Of a stretch of DNA of 27,328 nt, positions 7,862-15,682 are shown in pieces. The notes under the pieces were generated by a model. That model searched no databases, was not told where the DNA came from, and was given only the letters and a program-made list of their open reading frames with translations. The stretch lies in the IMG/VR virus record IMGVR_UViG_3300022845_000015, positions 1-27,328 of that record. One strand, written 5' to 3'. Both the position numbers and the translations under genes were made by a program. Source of the DNA: a virus. Every line of letters begins with the position of its first letter. The first letter of the stretch is position 1.

Positions 7862-9232
7862 ATGAGTGAAAAGTCTACTATGAAGGTCACAGAGCATGTG
7901 ATTGTTACAGAGCGGAAGCGACATCCAAATGATGTACGTTACCCTTGCAGGGGTAGTCACGAGGTCCTGGATGCAGGACGCAAACTTATGACCTTCCTCA
8001 ATAATGATGACCCTGTCCAGCTGGATCAATTGAGAGACGGTCAATTGATCCTAGATGAAGAAGAAACTGCTGAACTCTTTGATTCAATTAAGAAGGAAGA
8101 TGTGATTGGCTTGGGAACATTCCGACAGACTGGACATCCTAATGCTGGTTTCACCTCCAACATGTATACGGTAGAAGAAGTTCACCCAGATGAGGACTAT
8201 CTGGAATGTAGGAACATGCGTTCTGAGGAGATTGAGGAGATCACTTTTCAGGATGTGTCTGTTGCGCTTGCTCTTGGACTCGCCGAAATTCTTTATCGTG
8301 GCGACAAACCGTTCGGTATCACGAATGACATCGAATGGAAGATCTCAGTACAGGAGAAGGAAGAGGAGGAAGAAGATTCAACTTCACCCAACGCTACATC
8401 AGCCACTCCTGCAACCCAGACAGAAGCATCGGATGTTCTAGAAGAAGAAGATACTTTAAGTGATATGTTTGGAGACCTTGGTGTACCTTCCTTGACTGCA
8501 AAGGAGTCAGAGCCATTGAAGCCAAAGATTCTTTCAGAAGAAGAACTCAAGGCTGCATTTGCTGAAAAGATGGACACCAAATTTCTGTCGAAGGGAATGA
8601 GGCTCAGTTATCTCCGTGTCCAGAAGTTGAAAGAGGGTGAAGTTATTTGGGTTCACGCAACCACGAACCTTGGTGCGGTAACCGCAAAGGGACCTCTGTT
8701 TCTTCGTAGCATCGAAAAGAGTCTTTACACGTTCATCTCTGCCACTGAAGTAGAGCATGTCATTGACATTGTTGACGGGTTCGACGATTATGCAGGCCAT
8801 TTCTTGAGCAATGGAGGCTTTTACAACCTTTTTGAAGCCCGAGATAGCCGACCAAAGCCTGAGAGTGCTGCAAGCGCTAATGATGATTCGGACAAGCTTA
8901 TCGAAGCTATGGGTCTCAACAAGAAGGCCAAAAAGGCTGAGACAGAGAGTTCTGAACCGTCTCTACCTCCAGTCCGATGGCCAGACTGTTACTTTGCTTT
9001 TGGGTACCTTAACGATACCTACAGCCTAGTTGTATGCCCTAAGGATCATTGGGATGAACATCAAGCTCTGGACGATGGGACGAGGGTAAAGCAGATTGCT
9101 GACCAAGTAGGAATCCAGGAGCGACTTCCTGGAGTGTTTGAGTATGCGGAATCCCATAGTGAGTCCGACCTCAGAATGCTCTTCAAAGCCTTTGGCTGTG
9201 TAGAGAATAAGAACATGGTAGACGACCTGTAA
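7862..9232 (+). CDS. Acidic hypothetical protein (456 aa)
   Basis: ATG 7862 follows AGGTGA eight bases away. The 456-residue protein is acidic and divides into three parts. The first is an N-terminal mixed domain to about 170, followed by a Glu/Ser/Thr linker (roughly 162-200, with an EEEEE run). The second is a central domain of about 220-330, and a second charged linker leads to the third, a C-terminal domain of about 365-456 ending MVDDL. No catalytic or binding motif is recognised. It stands alone between the palindrome-rich region and a strong terminator, so it may be an independently controlled single-gene unit. Confidence 0.85.
   Translation: MSEKSTMKVTEHVIVTERKRHPNDVRYPCRGSHEVLDAGRKLMTFLNNDDPVQLDQLRDGQLILDEEETAELFDSIKKEDVIGLGTFRQTGHPNAGFTSNMYTVEEVHPDEDYLECRNMRSEEIEEITFQDVSVALALGLAEILYRGDKPFGITNDIEWKISVQEKEEEEEDSTSPNATSATPATQTEASDVLEEEDTLSDMFGDLGVPSLTAKESEPLKPKILSEEELKAAFAEKMDTKFLSKGMRLSYLRVQKLKEGEVIWVHATTNLGAVTAKGPLFLRSIEKSLYTFISATEVEHVIDIVDGFDDYAGHFLSNGGFYNLFEARDSRPKPESAASANDDSDKLIEAMGLNKKAKKAETESSEPSLPPVRWPDCYFAFGYLNDTYSLVVCPKDHWDEHQALDDGTRVKQIADQVGIQERLPGVFEYAESHSESDLRMLFKAFGCVENKNMVDDL
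8023..8051. repeat. Ten-base perfect inverted repeat inside coding sequence
   Basis: GGATCAATTG (8023-8032) and CAATTGATCC (8042-8051) are exact reverse complements around a nine-base spacer. Each arm carries GATC and AATT. It lies about 160 bases into the 7862 gene and continues the GATC/palindrome style of the non-coding region upstream. Confidence 0.65.
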
Positions 9233-9254
9233 GTCTTAGACAAGTTAATAGAAT

Positions 9255-9278
9255 AAGGGGCGAAAGCCCCTTTTCTTG
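9255..9278 (+). terminator. Strong intrinsic terminator (GGGGC-GAAA-GCCCC)
   Basis: AAGGGGC and GCCCCTT pair perfectly around a GAAA tetraloop and run into TTTTCTTG. It lies 22 bases after the stop of the 456-residue gene and ends that unit. Confidence 0.9.
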
Positions 9279-9315
9279 TTTAACCACCAAATGGAGTAGG
9301 GTATACAATACCTCT

Positions 9316-10203
9316 ATGATTCAACCCGTTTTTTACATACCAGATGACATTGAATTCGTTGTCGTCTCTGACATGTTTGCAAAGGACTACACAGGTGGAG
9401 CCGAACTTACCCTCGATGCTATTCTGCAAAAAGCCCCTGGCGCCGTCTTCGAACTTCACAGCGCTTCATGTACCGCAGAACTTGTTGAGGCCAACAAGGG
9501 CAAATACTGGATTCTGGGGAACTTTACTCAGATGCCCAGGGCAGCCATAATTGAACTGGTTGTCTCAAAGGTCAACTTTGCGATTATTGAATGTGACTAC
9601 AAATTCTGCAAGCATAGGTCGACGCACCTGCACAAACTGAATGAAGGGAAAGATTGTGACTGTCACACACAGGAAAATGGTATCTTTATTCGAGGTCTGT
9701 ACCAGCGAGCACAAAAGGTTTATTTTATGTCCGAAGCACAGATGCAGGTGTATATCGATAAATTCCCACAAGCAAAGCCAACAAATTTCATAGTTCAGAC
9801 TTCCACATTCAAAAGTGAGACGCTTGACATGTTAGCGGGTCTCAGAGAGACACGAAGTCCTACAGAGACCTGGGCAGTTCTTGGTGGATATTCTTGGATC
9901 AAGGCGGAAGAGGAAACAAAGAAATGGTGTGAAGAAAAAGGCATGAAATATGAGGTTGTTGGTGGACTTCCTCCAGCTGCTTTCTTGCGGAAATTGAGTG
10001 GGTTTAAAGGCCTGGTATTCAGGCCAGCAGGGCATGACACATGCCCACGGGTCGTAATTGAGTCCAAACTTATGGGCTTAGAGTGTATTCTAAGTGAGAA
10101 CGTGCAGCACAAGGATGAGGGATGGTTCGTTGGTTCGGTTGATGAAACTGAACAACACCTTAGAGGCCGCACAGCATTCTTTTGGAAAACACTAGATAAA
10201 TGA
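9316..10203 (+). CDS. Glycosyltransferase, GT-B-like (295 aa)
   Basis: The C-terminal half carries a glycosyltransferase signature, PAGHDTCPRVVIESK at residues 237-251. E249 sits where GT4-type enzymes place the nucleotide-sugar-binding Glu. A Rossmann-like stretch near 186-216 (WAVLGGYSWI, MKYEVVGG) precedes it. The N-terminal half is short and divergent, with a Cys/His-rich patch at about 93-117. At 295 residues it is compact for GT-B enzymes. Its stop overlaps the next start (ATGA), so it is coupled to the GMP reductase family gene. A TATACAAT sequence just upstream is too close to the ATG to be a confident promoter. Likely targets are phage DNA bases, virion proteins or host surface sugars; this cannot be decided here. 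Confidence 0.78.
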   Translation: MIQPVFYIPDDIEFVVVSDMFAKDYTGGAELTLDAILQKAPGAVFELHSASCTAELVEANKGKYWILGNFTQMPRAAIIELVVSKVNFAIIECDYKFCKHRSTHLHKLNEGKDCDCHTQENGIFIRGLYQRAQKVYFMSEAQMQVYIDKFPQAKPTNFIVQTSTFKSETLDMLAGLRETRSPTETWAVLGGYSWIKAEEETKKWCEEKGMKYEVVGGLPPAAFLRKLSGFKGLVFRPAGHDTCPRVVIESKLMGLECILSENVQHKDEGWFVGSVDETEQHLRGRTAFFWKTLDK

Positions 10204-11162
10204 CAGAATACAAAGACGTATACATCGTACCCCAATACTCCTCTGTGACCTCACGGTCTCAGGTGAATACCGCATGTGTATTAGATCCAGCGCACCACAA
10301 AAACATCATTGACGTACCAGTGATTTCTGCAAATATGGATACAGTTACGAATGGATCAATGGCACTGGCGATGGCTGATGCTGGTGGAATCGGAGCGATT
10401 CATCGCTTTCTATCAATCGGTGACGCTGTAGAAGAGTATACAAAAGTGCAAGGCAGACCTTGTTTTGTCTCAATTGGTGTAGCAGGGGATGCACGGGAAC
10501 GTTTTCACGAGCTTCATACGGCAGGTGCAAAGCACTTCATCATTGATATCGCCCATGGGCACCATCACCTAATGAAAAGTATCCTGGGCCACCTTAGGTC
10601 TAACTACGGAGACGAACCCTATATTGTAGCAGGAAATGTAGCAACTGATGAAGGGGCCGCTGCGCTTGTTGCATGGGGCGCCAACGCTGTAAAGGTTGGT
10701 ATTGGCCCAGGTGCCGCATGCACGACAAAGAACGTCACGGGTGTTACTGTACCCCAAGTGACAGCAATCGAAAACGTTGTACGAGGTATCAAGGAACTAA
10801 ACAGACCAGATATCAGAATAATCGCTGATGGCGGAGTCCGTGAGATTGGAGATATTGCTAAGGCCCTCGGCCTTGGGGCCCACCTCGTTATGAGTGGGCG
10901 GATGTTCGCCTCGTGCCCCGAGGCACCCCATCCAGGGCTTTATCGGGGTATGGCATCTGCTGACGCCATGAGAGAAATTCGTAGTGGAGATGAGCTGCCG
11001 ACACCTGAAGGTAAGACAATGGCAATGCCTGTCGGCCAGCACGTCGCAGAGGTGGTTCAGCAGATTAGGGGTGGCCTACAGAGCGCATTCTCCTACTCAA
11101 ATGCATTGACACTAGATGAGTTCCGAGAGAACTGCAAAATTGGATACCGAAATGGCCGATAA
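10200..11162 (+). CDS. GMP reductase / IMP dehydrogenase family enzyme, GMP reductase-like
   Basis: TIM-barrel purine-interconversion enzyme. ISANMDTVTN near residues 43-51 and IADGGVRE (phosphate binding) fit the family. The catalytic loop GIGPGAACTT places the nucleophile at C174. The CBS domain pair of most IMP dehydrogenases is absent. The flap reads TPEGKTMAMP, closer to the SEGKT of GMP reductases than to the RYF segment of IMP dehydrogenases, so reduction of GMP to IMP is the better guess. At 320 residues it is slightly short for the family. The start overlaps the glycosyltransferase stop by four bases. It would alter the purine pool during infection, which is inference. Confidence 0.88.
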   Translation: MTEYKDVYIVPQYSSVTSRSQVNTACVLDPAHHKNIIDVPVISANMDTVTNGSMALAMADAGGIGAIHRFLSIGDAVEEYTKVQGRPCFVSIGVAGDARERFHELHTAGAKHFIIDIAHGHHHLMKSILGHLRSNYGDEPYIVAGNVATDEGAAALVAWGANAVKVGIGPGAACTTKNVTGVTVPQVTAIENVVRGIKELNRPDIRIIADGGVREIGDIAKALGLGAHLVMSGRMFASCPEAPHPGLYRGMASADAMREIRSGDELPTPEGKTMAMPVGQHVAEVVQQIRGGLQSAFSYSNALTLDEFRENCKIGYRNGR

Positions 11163-12054
11163 GAACCAAGATAAGATACAACTCCCTCTTTTTGAAGATA
11201 AAACGGTACTACCAACGCAGAAGTGGCATATCTCCTATTCGGAGATTGCCAACTGGATGGATTGTTCACACATGCACAAATTGAAGCATGTGAAGAAGCT
11301 GAATATGGACGGGCCTTCCATCCACACCGAATTCGGCCAGGTCATGCACGGTGCTATGGAGCAATATGTCCTAACGGGCACAGTTCCACCTCTTGAAGAG
11401 TGTGTAGCTGAGTTTCAAGAACGCCTCGGAAAATTACTCTTTAGCGAAAAGGCAGTGGATTCCGAGTCAGCTCAAGAGTTCATCGATGCCATGCCTGGTA
11501 TTCTTGAGAAAACGCCCCAATGGCTCGATGAAGAATTTCCAGGTTGGAAATTGGTATCAGCTGAGGAAAAGCTATTTGAGCCAATCGAGGGTCAGGTTAA
11601 TAAACATTTCAAGGGTTTTATCGACCTAGTAATCAAGGTTCCGAAAAAGAAGGCTGGGAAGAAGAACCGACTCAGTGGACTCAAGGGTGAAACCGTTCCT
11701 GGAGAATATGTCTATTGGATTCTCGATTGGAAGACAACTAATTGGGGCTGGCGTGCTGAGCAAATACGTTCGTTCCAAAAGCAGATGCAGATCATCCTCT
11801 ATAAGTATTTCTGGTGTTCAAAGCACGGTATTGATCTAAAAGACGCCCGTTGTGGGTTCGTTCTTCTTCGCCGTCGGCCTGCTAAAGATGGTAGTCGCAT
11901 TATCTTCCTGCCAATCTCGGCAGGACCCAAGACAGTCGAGAAGGCTCTTACAAATGTGCATGACGCCATCAATCAGATTATTTCTGGCCGAGCAGTCAAA
12001 AACAAATGGTCCTGTCGGTTCTGCCCGTACAAATTCACCGTTCACTGCCCCTAG
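11152..12054 (+). CDS. PD-(D/E)XK nuclease, Cas4/RecB-like with Fe-S cysteines
   Basis: Start ATG 11152 overlaps the preceding gene by 11 bases and has GGAT upstream; an in-frame ATG at 11116 is less likely. Residues 28-50 (SYSEIANWMDC) and the His motif VMHGAME with H66 match the start of RecB-family nucleases. D158 (GFIDLV) and D192/K194 (LDWKTT) supply the metal-binding core. C38 and the C-terminal C288, C291 and C299 form the four-cysteine set that holds an iron-sulfur cluster in Cas4 and AddB nucleases. Expected activity is single-stranded DNA exonuclease or end resection, in recombination-linked replication. No CRISPR array or other Cas genes are present. Confidence 0.88.
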   Translation: MADKNQDKIQLPLFEDKTVLPTQKWHISYSEIANWMDCSHMHKLKHVKKLNMDGPSIHTEFGQVMHGAMEQYVLTGTVPPLEECVAEFQERLGKLLFSEKAVDSESAQEFIDAMPGILEKTPQWLDEEFPGWKLVSAEEKLFEPIEGQVNKHFKGFIDLVIKVPKKKAGKKNRLSGLKGETVPGEYVYWILDWKTTNWGWRAEQIRSFQKQMQIILYKYFWCSKHGIDLKDARCGFVLLRRRPAKDGSRIIFLPISAGPKTVEKALTNVHDAINQIISGRAVKNKWSCRFCPYKFTVHCP

Positions 12055-12055
12055 G

Positions 12056-12292
12056 ATGTCGCAAAATCACATAAGTAATCTCAATGAGTATGTCTTTGGG
12101 AGTTGGGAGATTCCTCTATTCGTTATAGGAATTTACAACCTAGCCATTGCGATGTCACTCCTGGCAACCCCAGGGTTTTCCGTTATCAATTTCGCCGCCT
12201 CCTGTATATTTGGTATTGGAGTTCTCCTGAGGTTGTTGTTTCGAGTAGTTTGTGCTGTTAGGTACCGATATAAAATGAAGAGAAAAAAATAA
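12056..12292 (+). CDS. Small two-helix membrane protein (78 aa)
   Basis: ATG 12056 lies one base after the nuclease stop (TAGGATG). The 78-residue product has two hydrophobic helices, roughly residues 19-37 and 44-68, and a basic tail (YRYKMKRKK) that should be cytoplasmic. This start has a weak ribosome site, so coupling to the upstream gene is likely. It could be a holin-like or membrane-remodelling factor. No family is recognised. Confidence 0.6.
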   Translation: MSQNHISNLNEYVFGSWEIPLFVIGIYNLAIAMSLLATPGFSVINFAASCIFGIGVLLRLLFRVVCAVRYRYKMKRKK

Positions 12293-12333
12293 AGATAATC
12301 TGAGACTTACAACTCACAAAGAAAAACATACAC

Positions 12334-12367
12334 TGCCCTAAGGAAGCCCTCCTTAGGGCATCCTTTA
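12334..12367 (+). terminator. Terminator-like 11-bp hairpin
   Basis: TGCCCTAAGGA (12334-12344) pairs perfectly with TCCTTAGGGCA (12350-12360) around AGCCC and runs into TCCTTTA. The T-run is short, but stem strength and placement after the membrane protein gene support termination. Confidence 0.72.
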
Positions 12368-12388
12368 TGTGAAACGGTGGCAAACTAT

Positions 12389-13402
12389 ATGAAGATCTCA
12401 GGCTACACCACTACACGGTGCTGTGTAGAAATGAATTACCCTTTCGAGGAAGCAATCCGAAGCATGCTTGCTTTCTGCGACGAGGTTGTTGTCGGAGATT
12501 CCTCAGACAAGGACGATGGTACAATGGCTAAACTAGAAGAGTTGATGAACGAATTTGATCATCTCTTTGTATATCACGTGGATGTCCCCTGGGATGCACC
12601 CAACCACGGCATATATGATGGTCAGATGAAAGCTCTCGCACGATCCAAGTGCACAGGTGACTACTTGTGGCAGCAAGATGTGGATGAGATCGCCGAAGAA
12701 GGAATTCGTGCAAAGCTTGAAAATCTTATCGAACAAGCGGCTGAACATATAGACAAGGCTCCAGTGATGTGCCTTCCAGTTGTTGAATATTGGGGCAGTC
12801 TTGACAAAGTAAGGGTTGATGTAAACCCTTGGAAATGGCGCCTTAGCAAGAATTTGCCAAATATCACTCACGGCATTCCTAAACATCTGCGCAAGACGGA
12901 AGATGGTCTTTTGTATGCGCAGCGTGGAACAGACGGCTGTGATTACATCGACAAAAGTACGGGTAAGGTTATTGTATCCTCAAACTTCATGACCCAAGAT
13001 GTAGAAAAAATGCGACAGCTCGCAGTCACTGATGAAGCCGCTGCCAAGCAATACCAGATGTGGTTCAATATGATAGTTGGTCATCTACCAACCGTTTACC
13101 ACTTCTCCTGGTTTTCCATAGAGAGCAAAATCTTGAAGTTCAAGCACTTCTGGAATGGTTCGTGGCTTACACTTTACAACGAGAAGAAAAAGGAAGATTG
13201 GAACCCATTCTTTGCCGACAAGAGCCTGGACGAAGTCACTGATGAGGAGATTAGGGTATTGTCTGATAAACTTGCTACAGAAACAGGCGGGCATATTTTC
13301 CATACTCCATGGCAAGGTAATAGAACCAATTCAGTCACCCTCGAAGCTCGTCCACCCAAAATTATTTTGGAATGGTGTAAGAAACATGCCCAAAACATTT
13401 AA
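12389..13402 (+). CDS. Glycosyltransferase family 2-like (GT-A)
   Basis: ATG 12389 has GGTGG eight bases upstream and is preferred over an in-frame GTG at 12377. Residues 1-40 form a Rossmann-like start (CDEVVVGDSSD), and the metal-binding DxD motif is QQDVDE at 97-100. A long Trp-rich C-terminal region follows, with several segments (VYHFSWFS, FKHFWNGSW) suggesting an acceptor-binding domain. At 337 residues it is a full-length GT-A enzyme. It is followed after a short gap by a second GT2 enzyme. The acceptor is unknown; hydroxymethylated bases, capsid proteins or host glycans are all possible. Confidence 0.82.
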   Translation: MKISGYTTTRCCVEMNYPFEEAIRSMLAFCDEVVVGDSSDKDDGTMAKLEELMNEFDHLFVYHVDVPWDAPNHGIYDGQMKALARSKCTGDYLWQQDVDEIAEEGIRAKLENLIEQAAEHIDKAPVMCLPVVEYWGSLDKVRVDVNPWKWRLSKNLPNITHGIPKHLRKTEDGLLYAQRGTDGCDYIDKSTGKVIVSSNFMTQDVEKMRQLAVTDEAAAKQYQMWFNMIVGHLPTVYHFSWFSIESKILKFKHFWNGSWLTLYNEKKKEDWNPFFADKSLDEVTDEEIRVLSDKLATETGGHIFHTPWQGNRTNSVTLEARPPKIILEWCKKHAQNI

Positions 13403-13421
13403 AGCAGGAAGGATGTGATAA

Positions 13422-14177
13422 ATGACTGACACGCCTAAAATTTCGGTGATCGTAGCCAATTTCAATCATGCACAATTCATTGAACAAGCCGTCACGTCCG
13501 TTTTGAACCAGACATACAAAAATGTTGAAGTGATCATCGTAGATGATTGTTCCAACGACAACTCACGTGAGGTGATTAATAAACTCGTCACTCTTGATGA
13601 CCGAATTGTTGAGCCAATTTTCCTCCCTAGTAATCGTGGAAAGTGGTTCGCACTGAACCATGGCATCGATGCCAAAGCGACTGGTGACTTAGTGACAACT
13701 CAAGATGCTGATGATGCTTCATGTCCGCAAAGGCTGGAGTGGCAGGTAAAAACCCTTCAGAAAATGAAAAGCCATCATACACTATGCGGTTTTGCTAATT
13801 GTGGGACACAAGAGGAAATGGATAAAGCACAGGCAGTTTTAGTAGATTCAGACGGGCCAACCGAGTCAGACATCATGCCACATTCCGCAGTCGTGCAGCA
13901 CGTTTTTACGGGATTCAAAACGGGTGGCATCAACCACTACTACGTAGGTCCAAGCTTCGAGACGCATGGCGCATCAGCACTTTTCTACAGGCAGCTCTGG
14001 GATCATGGCATGAAGTTCATGCCAGGTAACTTGGGACTAAGGTGTCAGAAAGCCGAAGATAGTGACTTTAACACGAAGATGACACTTCTACTTCAACGAA
14101 CATCGGTTCTCAAGATGCCTTTCTATTGTTACAGAAGAGGCACAACAACGAACCCAGCATATTTGGAGTCGTTGTGA
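13422..14177 (+). CDS. Glycosyltransferase family 2 (GT-A)
   Basis: Clear GT2 start: ISVIVANFNHAQFIEQAV, then SVLNQTYKNVEVIIVDDCS at about 26-44, where the DD binds the nucleotide sugar. NRGKWFALNHGI follows, and the metal motif TTQDADD is at 93-98. A C-terminal ED pair (KAEDSDF) near 207-211 fits the catalytic base region. Strong ribosome site AGGAAGG precedes ATG 13422. At 251 residues it is a minimal single-domain enzyme. It is probably co-transcribed with the glycosyltransferase upstream. Confidence 0.92.
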   Translation: MTDTPKISVIVANFNHAQFIEQAVTSVLNQTYKNVEVIIVDDCSNDNSREVINKLVTLDDRIVEPIFLPSNRGKWFALNHGIDAKATGDLVTTQDADDASCPQRLEWQVKTLQKMKSHHTLCGFANCGTQEEMDKAQAVLVDSDGPTESDIMPHSAVVQHVFTGFKTGGINHYYVGPSFETHGASALFYRQLWDHGMKFMPGNLGLRCQKAEDSDFNTKMTLLLQRTSVLKMPFYCYRRGTTTNPAYLESL

Positions 14178-14234
14178 CGATATAAAACCTGCTCTCTAAC
14201 TCATAAATCAGGGCTCTGTACAAGGGTCAACAAG

Positions 14235-14248
14235 AAGAGCAAACTCTT
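14235..14248 (+). promoter_or_regulatory. Hairpin covering the ribosome site of the 14252 gene
   Basis: AAGAG (14235-14239) pairs with CTCTT (14244-14248) around CAAA. The left arm overlaps the only purine-rich Shine-Dalgarno-like sequence before ATG 14252, so folding could lower translation. The stem is only five base pairs, so this is tentative. Confidence 0.35.
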
Positions 14249-14251
14249 ATC

Positions 14252-14728
14252 ATGACCGACCGCCGTAAGAGAAAACAGCGAAAAAAAAGAATCACAGATT
14301 TAGAAGACCTTGGTCTTGTACCAGGTAAGCTATACTCTTTTCAAGGGCGCTTTCGATACCTATACAAGGAACAAAAGGCCGAGTGGCGTAGAAATCACAC
14401 AAAAATTCAACATGGTGATTATGTTATATTCCTTAAAGCGGATTTATGGGAGTCAGAGGGCACTAAGACCAATTTGGTCTGTGTTGCATCAAAGAAAGCA
14501 GCGGCAGCCAATTTGGTAAAAAAAGGCTACACTGTTGTTAGCACAAAACGCAGTTATTGGAATACGAATAGTGTCTGTATCCGTTACAAGTCCAAGGACA
14601 CAGTTTACTCTGGAATGTTGTATATTGGTTTTGGGGACAAGTTTGGTTGGGTCAACATTGTCCAAATGTCCAATAAAGCCATTTTGAAACAATTCAACAA
14701 GGTAAAATTAGGAAATGACAAAAGTTAG
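14252..14728 (+). CDS. Hypothetical basic protein (158 aa), SH3-like layout
   Basis: Very basic N-terminus (residues 5-13), then a beta-rich core with GKLYSF at 25-30, HGDYVIFL at 54-61, and later strands ending GWVNIVQM. The GKLY plus HGD-hydrophobic pattern recurs in the 123-residue protein at 15683, so the two may be divergent paralogues of a small SH3-like barrel. It overlaps the following gene by 14 bases. No function is recognised. Confidence 0.75.
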   Translation: MTDRRKRKQRKKRITDLEDLGLVPGKLYSFQGRFRYLYKEQKAEWRRNHTKIQHGDYVIFLKADLWESEGTKTNLVCVASKKAAAANLVKKGYTVVSTKRSYWNTNSVCIRYKSKDTVYSGMLYIGFGDKFGWVNIVQMSNKAILKQFNKVKLGNDKS

Positions 14729-15623
14729 CTGGAGAAAGTATAGGTCTTGGTCGGGAGCGAAAATTTTGGGCATCAAAGATTTCGTTCTTACGGATGAGCA
14801 AAAAAAGCGTCACATATGGCGTGGGCTTTGGCTAACAGCTATGGCTGAAGGTGGTGGTAAGTTCGGCGCAGTGCAGTCCTATGACGGCGCAGGGATATCA
14901 GCTGGTCTAGAACATAAAATTGGTGTATATCCACGTTCAATGAAACAAGGCTCAATTTGGCGTTTGCTTCGTGAGTTTGAACTTCATGCTCCATGTCAAG
15001 CTCTGGATAATCTTTGGAGTGAACTAAAAAGAGACAAGAAGTACATTGCTCAAGATGGTTCTCTCCGACACTGGGAAACAGGCCGCTTAATAACAGGCGC
15101 CGAAATTCGGGATCTGGTAGCCCCTCCAGGTGGACGTGTTCCACGTAAAGGTCCCAAGTGGGAAAAGGCGGAAATGTGGGCTGTTCTTTTCCACGATTTG
15201 TTTGCAGATGAGGTAACTTACCAAGTTCAGATTGACTCGGCAATTGAGTCTCTAGTCAAAGGAAATCAAAGAGTAGAATCTGCTGCGTATAAAGAGACAG
15301 TTGGTCTCGAACACCCGACAGCAATCGAGTTCGGGAAAAATATTTCGGCTGAGCATGACCTAGCTTGGAACGTATACCACTCGTTTTCCGTAAATGCCCC
15401 TAGTATGGGTCGAATAAGATTACAAGCCTCACGGCCCGATGCATCTTCTGAATGGCCTAAAAGGCTTATCAAGACGTTAGGGACAACCAATTATGGCAGA
15501 TGGCATGACACAGTTGATGGTGGAAATAGATACGATCGTACACGAGTGTTTGCCATTCGAAGCAATCTCTGGCCAGCTGAGCTATTCAACGGGCCTACCG
15601 CTATAATGCCAAGAAATATCTGA
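14715..15623 (+). CDS. Lysozyme-like protein, putative peptidoglycan hydrolase
   Basis: Residues 36-70 read as a lysozyme-like active site. LTAMAEGGG places a candidate catalytic Glu at 45, GAVQSYDGAG gives an Asp at 57, and ISAGLEHKIG resembles the T-x-G-L turn of muramidase and transglycosylase folds. The rest (residues 75-302) is charged and Trp-rich and not recognised. At 302 residues it is longer than simple endolysins and may carry a binding domain. There is no signal peptide, so it would need a holin or be virion-borne. Function as endolysin or tail-associated lysin is inferred from motif resemblance. Confidence 0.68.
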   Translation: MTKVSWRKYRSWSGAKILGIKDFVLTDEQKKRHIWRGLWLTAMAEGGGKFGAVQSYDGAGISAGLEHKIGVYPRSMKQGSIWRLLREFELHAPCQALDNLWSELKRDKKYIAQDGSLRHWETGRLITGAEIRDLVAPPGGRVPRKGPKWEKAEMWAVLFHDLFADEVTYQVQIDSAIESLVKGNQRVESAAYKETVGLEHPTAIEFGKNISAEHDLAWNVYHSFSVNAPSMGRIRLQASRPDASSEWPKRLIKTLGTTNYGRWHDTVDGGNRYDRTRVFAIRSNLWPAELFNGPTAIMPRNI

Positions 15624-15629
15624 ATATCT

Positions 15630-15646
15630 CCCGACTCGGGCGTTTT
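15630..15646 (+). terminator. Short terminator-like hairpin
   Basis: CCCG-ACT-CGGG (15630-15640) followed by CGTTTTC, seven bases after the lysozyme-like gene stop. The stem is only four GC pairs, so termination may be partial. Confidence 0.5.
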
Positions 15647-15653
15647 CAAATTT

Positions 15654-15673
15654 ACCAAATTGGTTTAAACCTA
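15654..15673. repeat. Overlapping palindromes with second GGTTTAAACC copy
   Basis: ACCAA-A-TTGGT (15654-15664) overlaps GGTTTAAACC (15662-15671). The 14 bases TTGGTTTAAACCTA (15660-15673) are identical to 7680-7693. Placement 10 bases before the next start suggests an operator or a phage-specific promoter element. Confidence 0.5.
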
Positions 15674-15682
15674 GATGCGGGC

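Noticed and set aside
7772-8044. Minus-strand ORF of 90 aa across the palindrome region and the 7862 gene start.
   Set aside because: No ribosome site, no plausible domain, and antisense to a well-supported gene and palindromic sequence.
9279-9309. Sigma-70-like promoter (TTTAAC, 17 bases, TATACA) before the 9316 gene.
   Set aside because: The -35 match is poor and the start site would fall at or next to the ATG, making a near-leaderless message; too weak to list.
9795-10235. Minus-strand ORF of 146 aa opposite the GT-B-like glycosyltransferase.
   Set aside because: Ser/Pro-rich antisense translation typical of a shadow frame; the plus strand has a clear enzyme motif.
11852-12292. 146-aa plus-strand ORF starting inside the nuclease gene.
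   Set aside because: The first two thirds overlap the nuclease in another frame; only the part from ATG 12056 looks like a real membrane protein.
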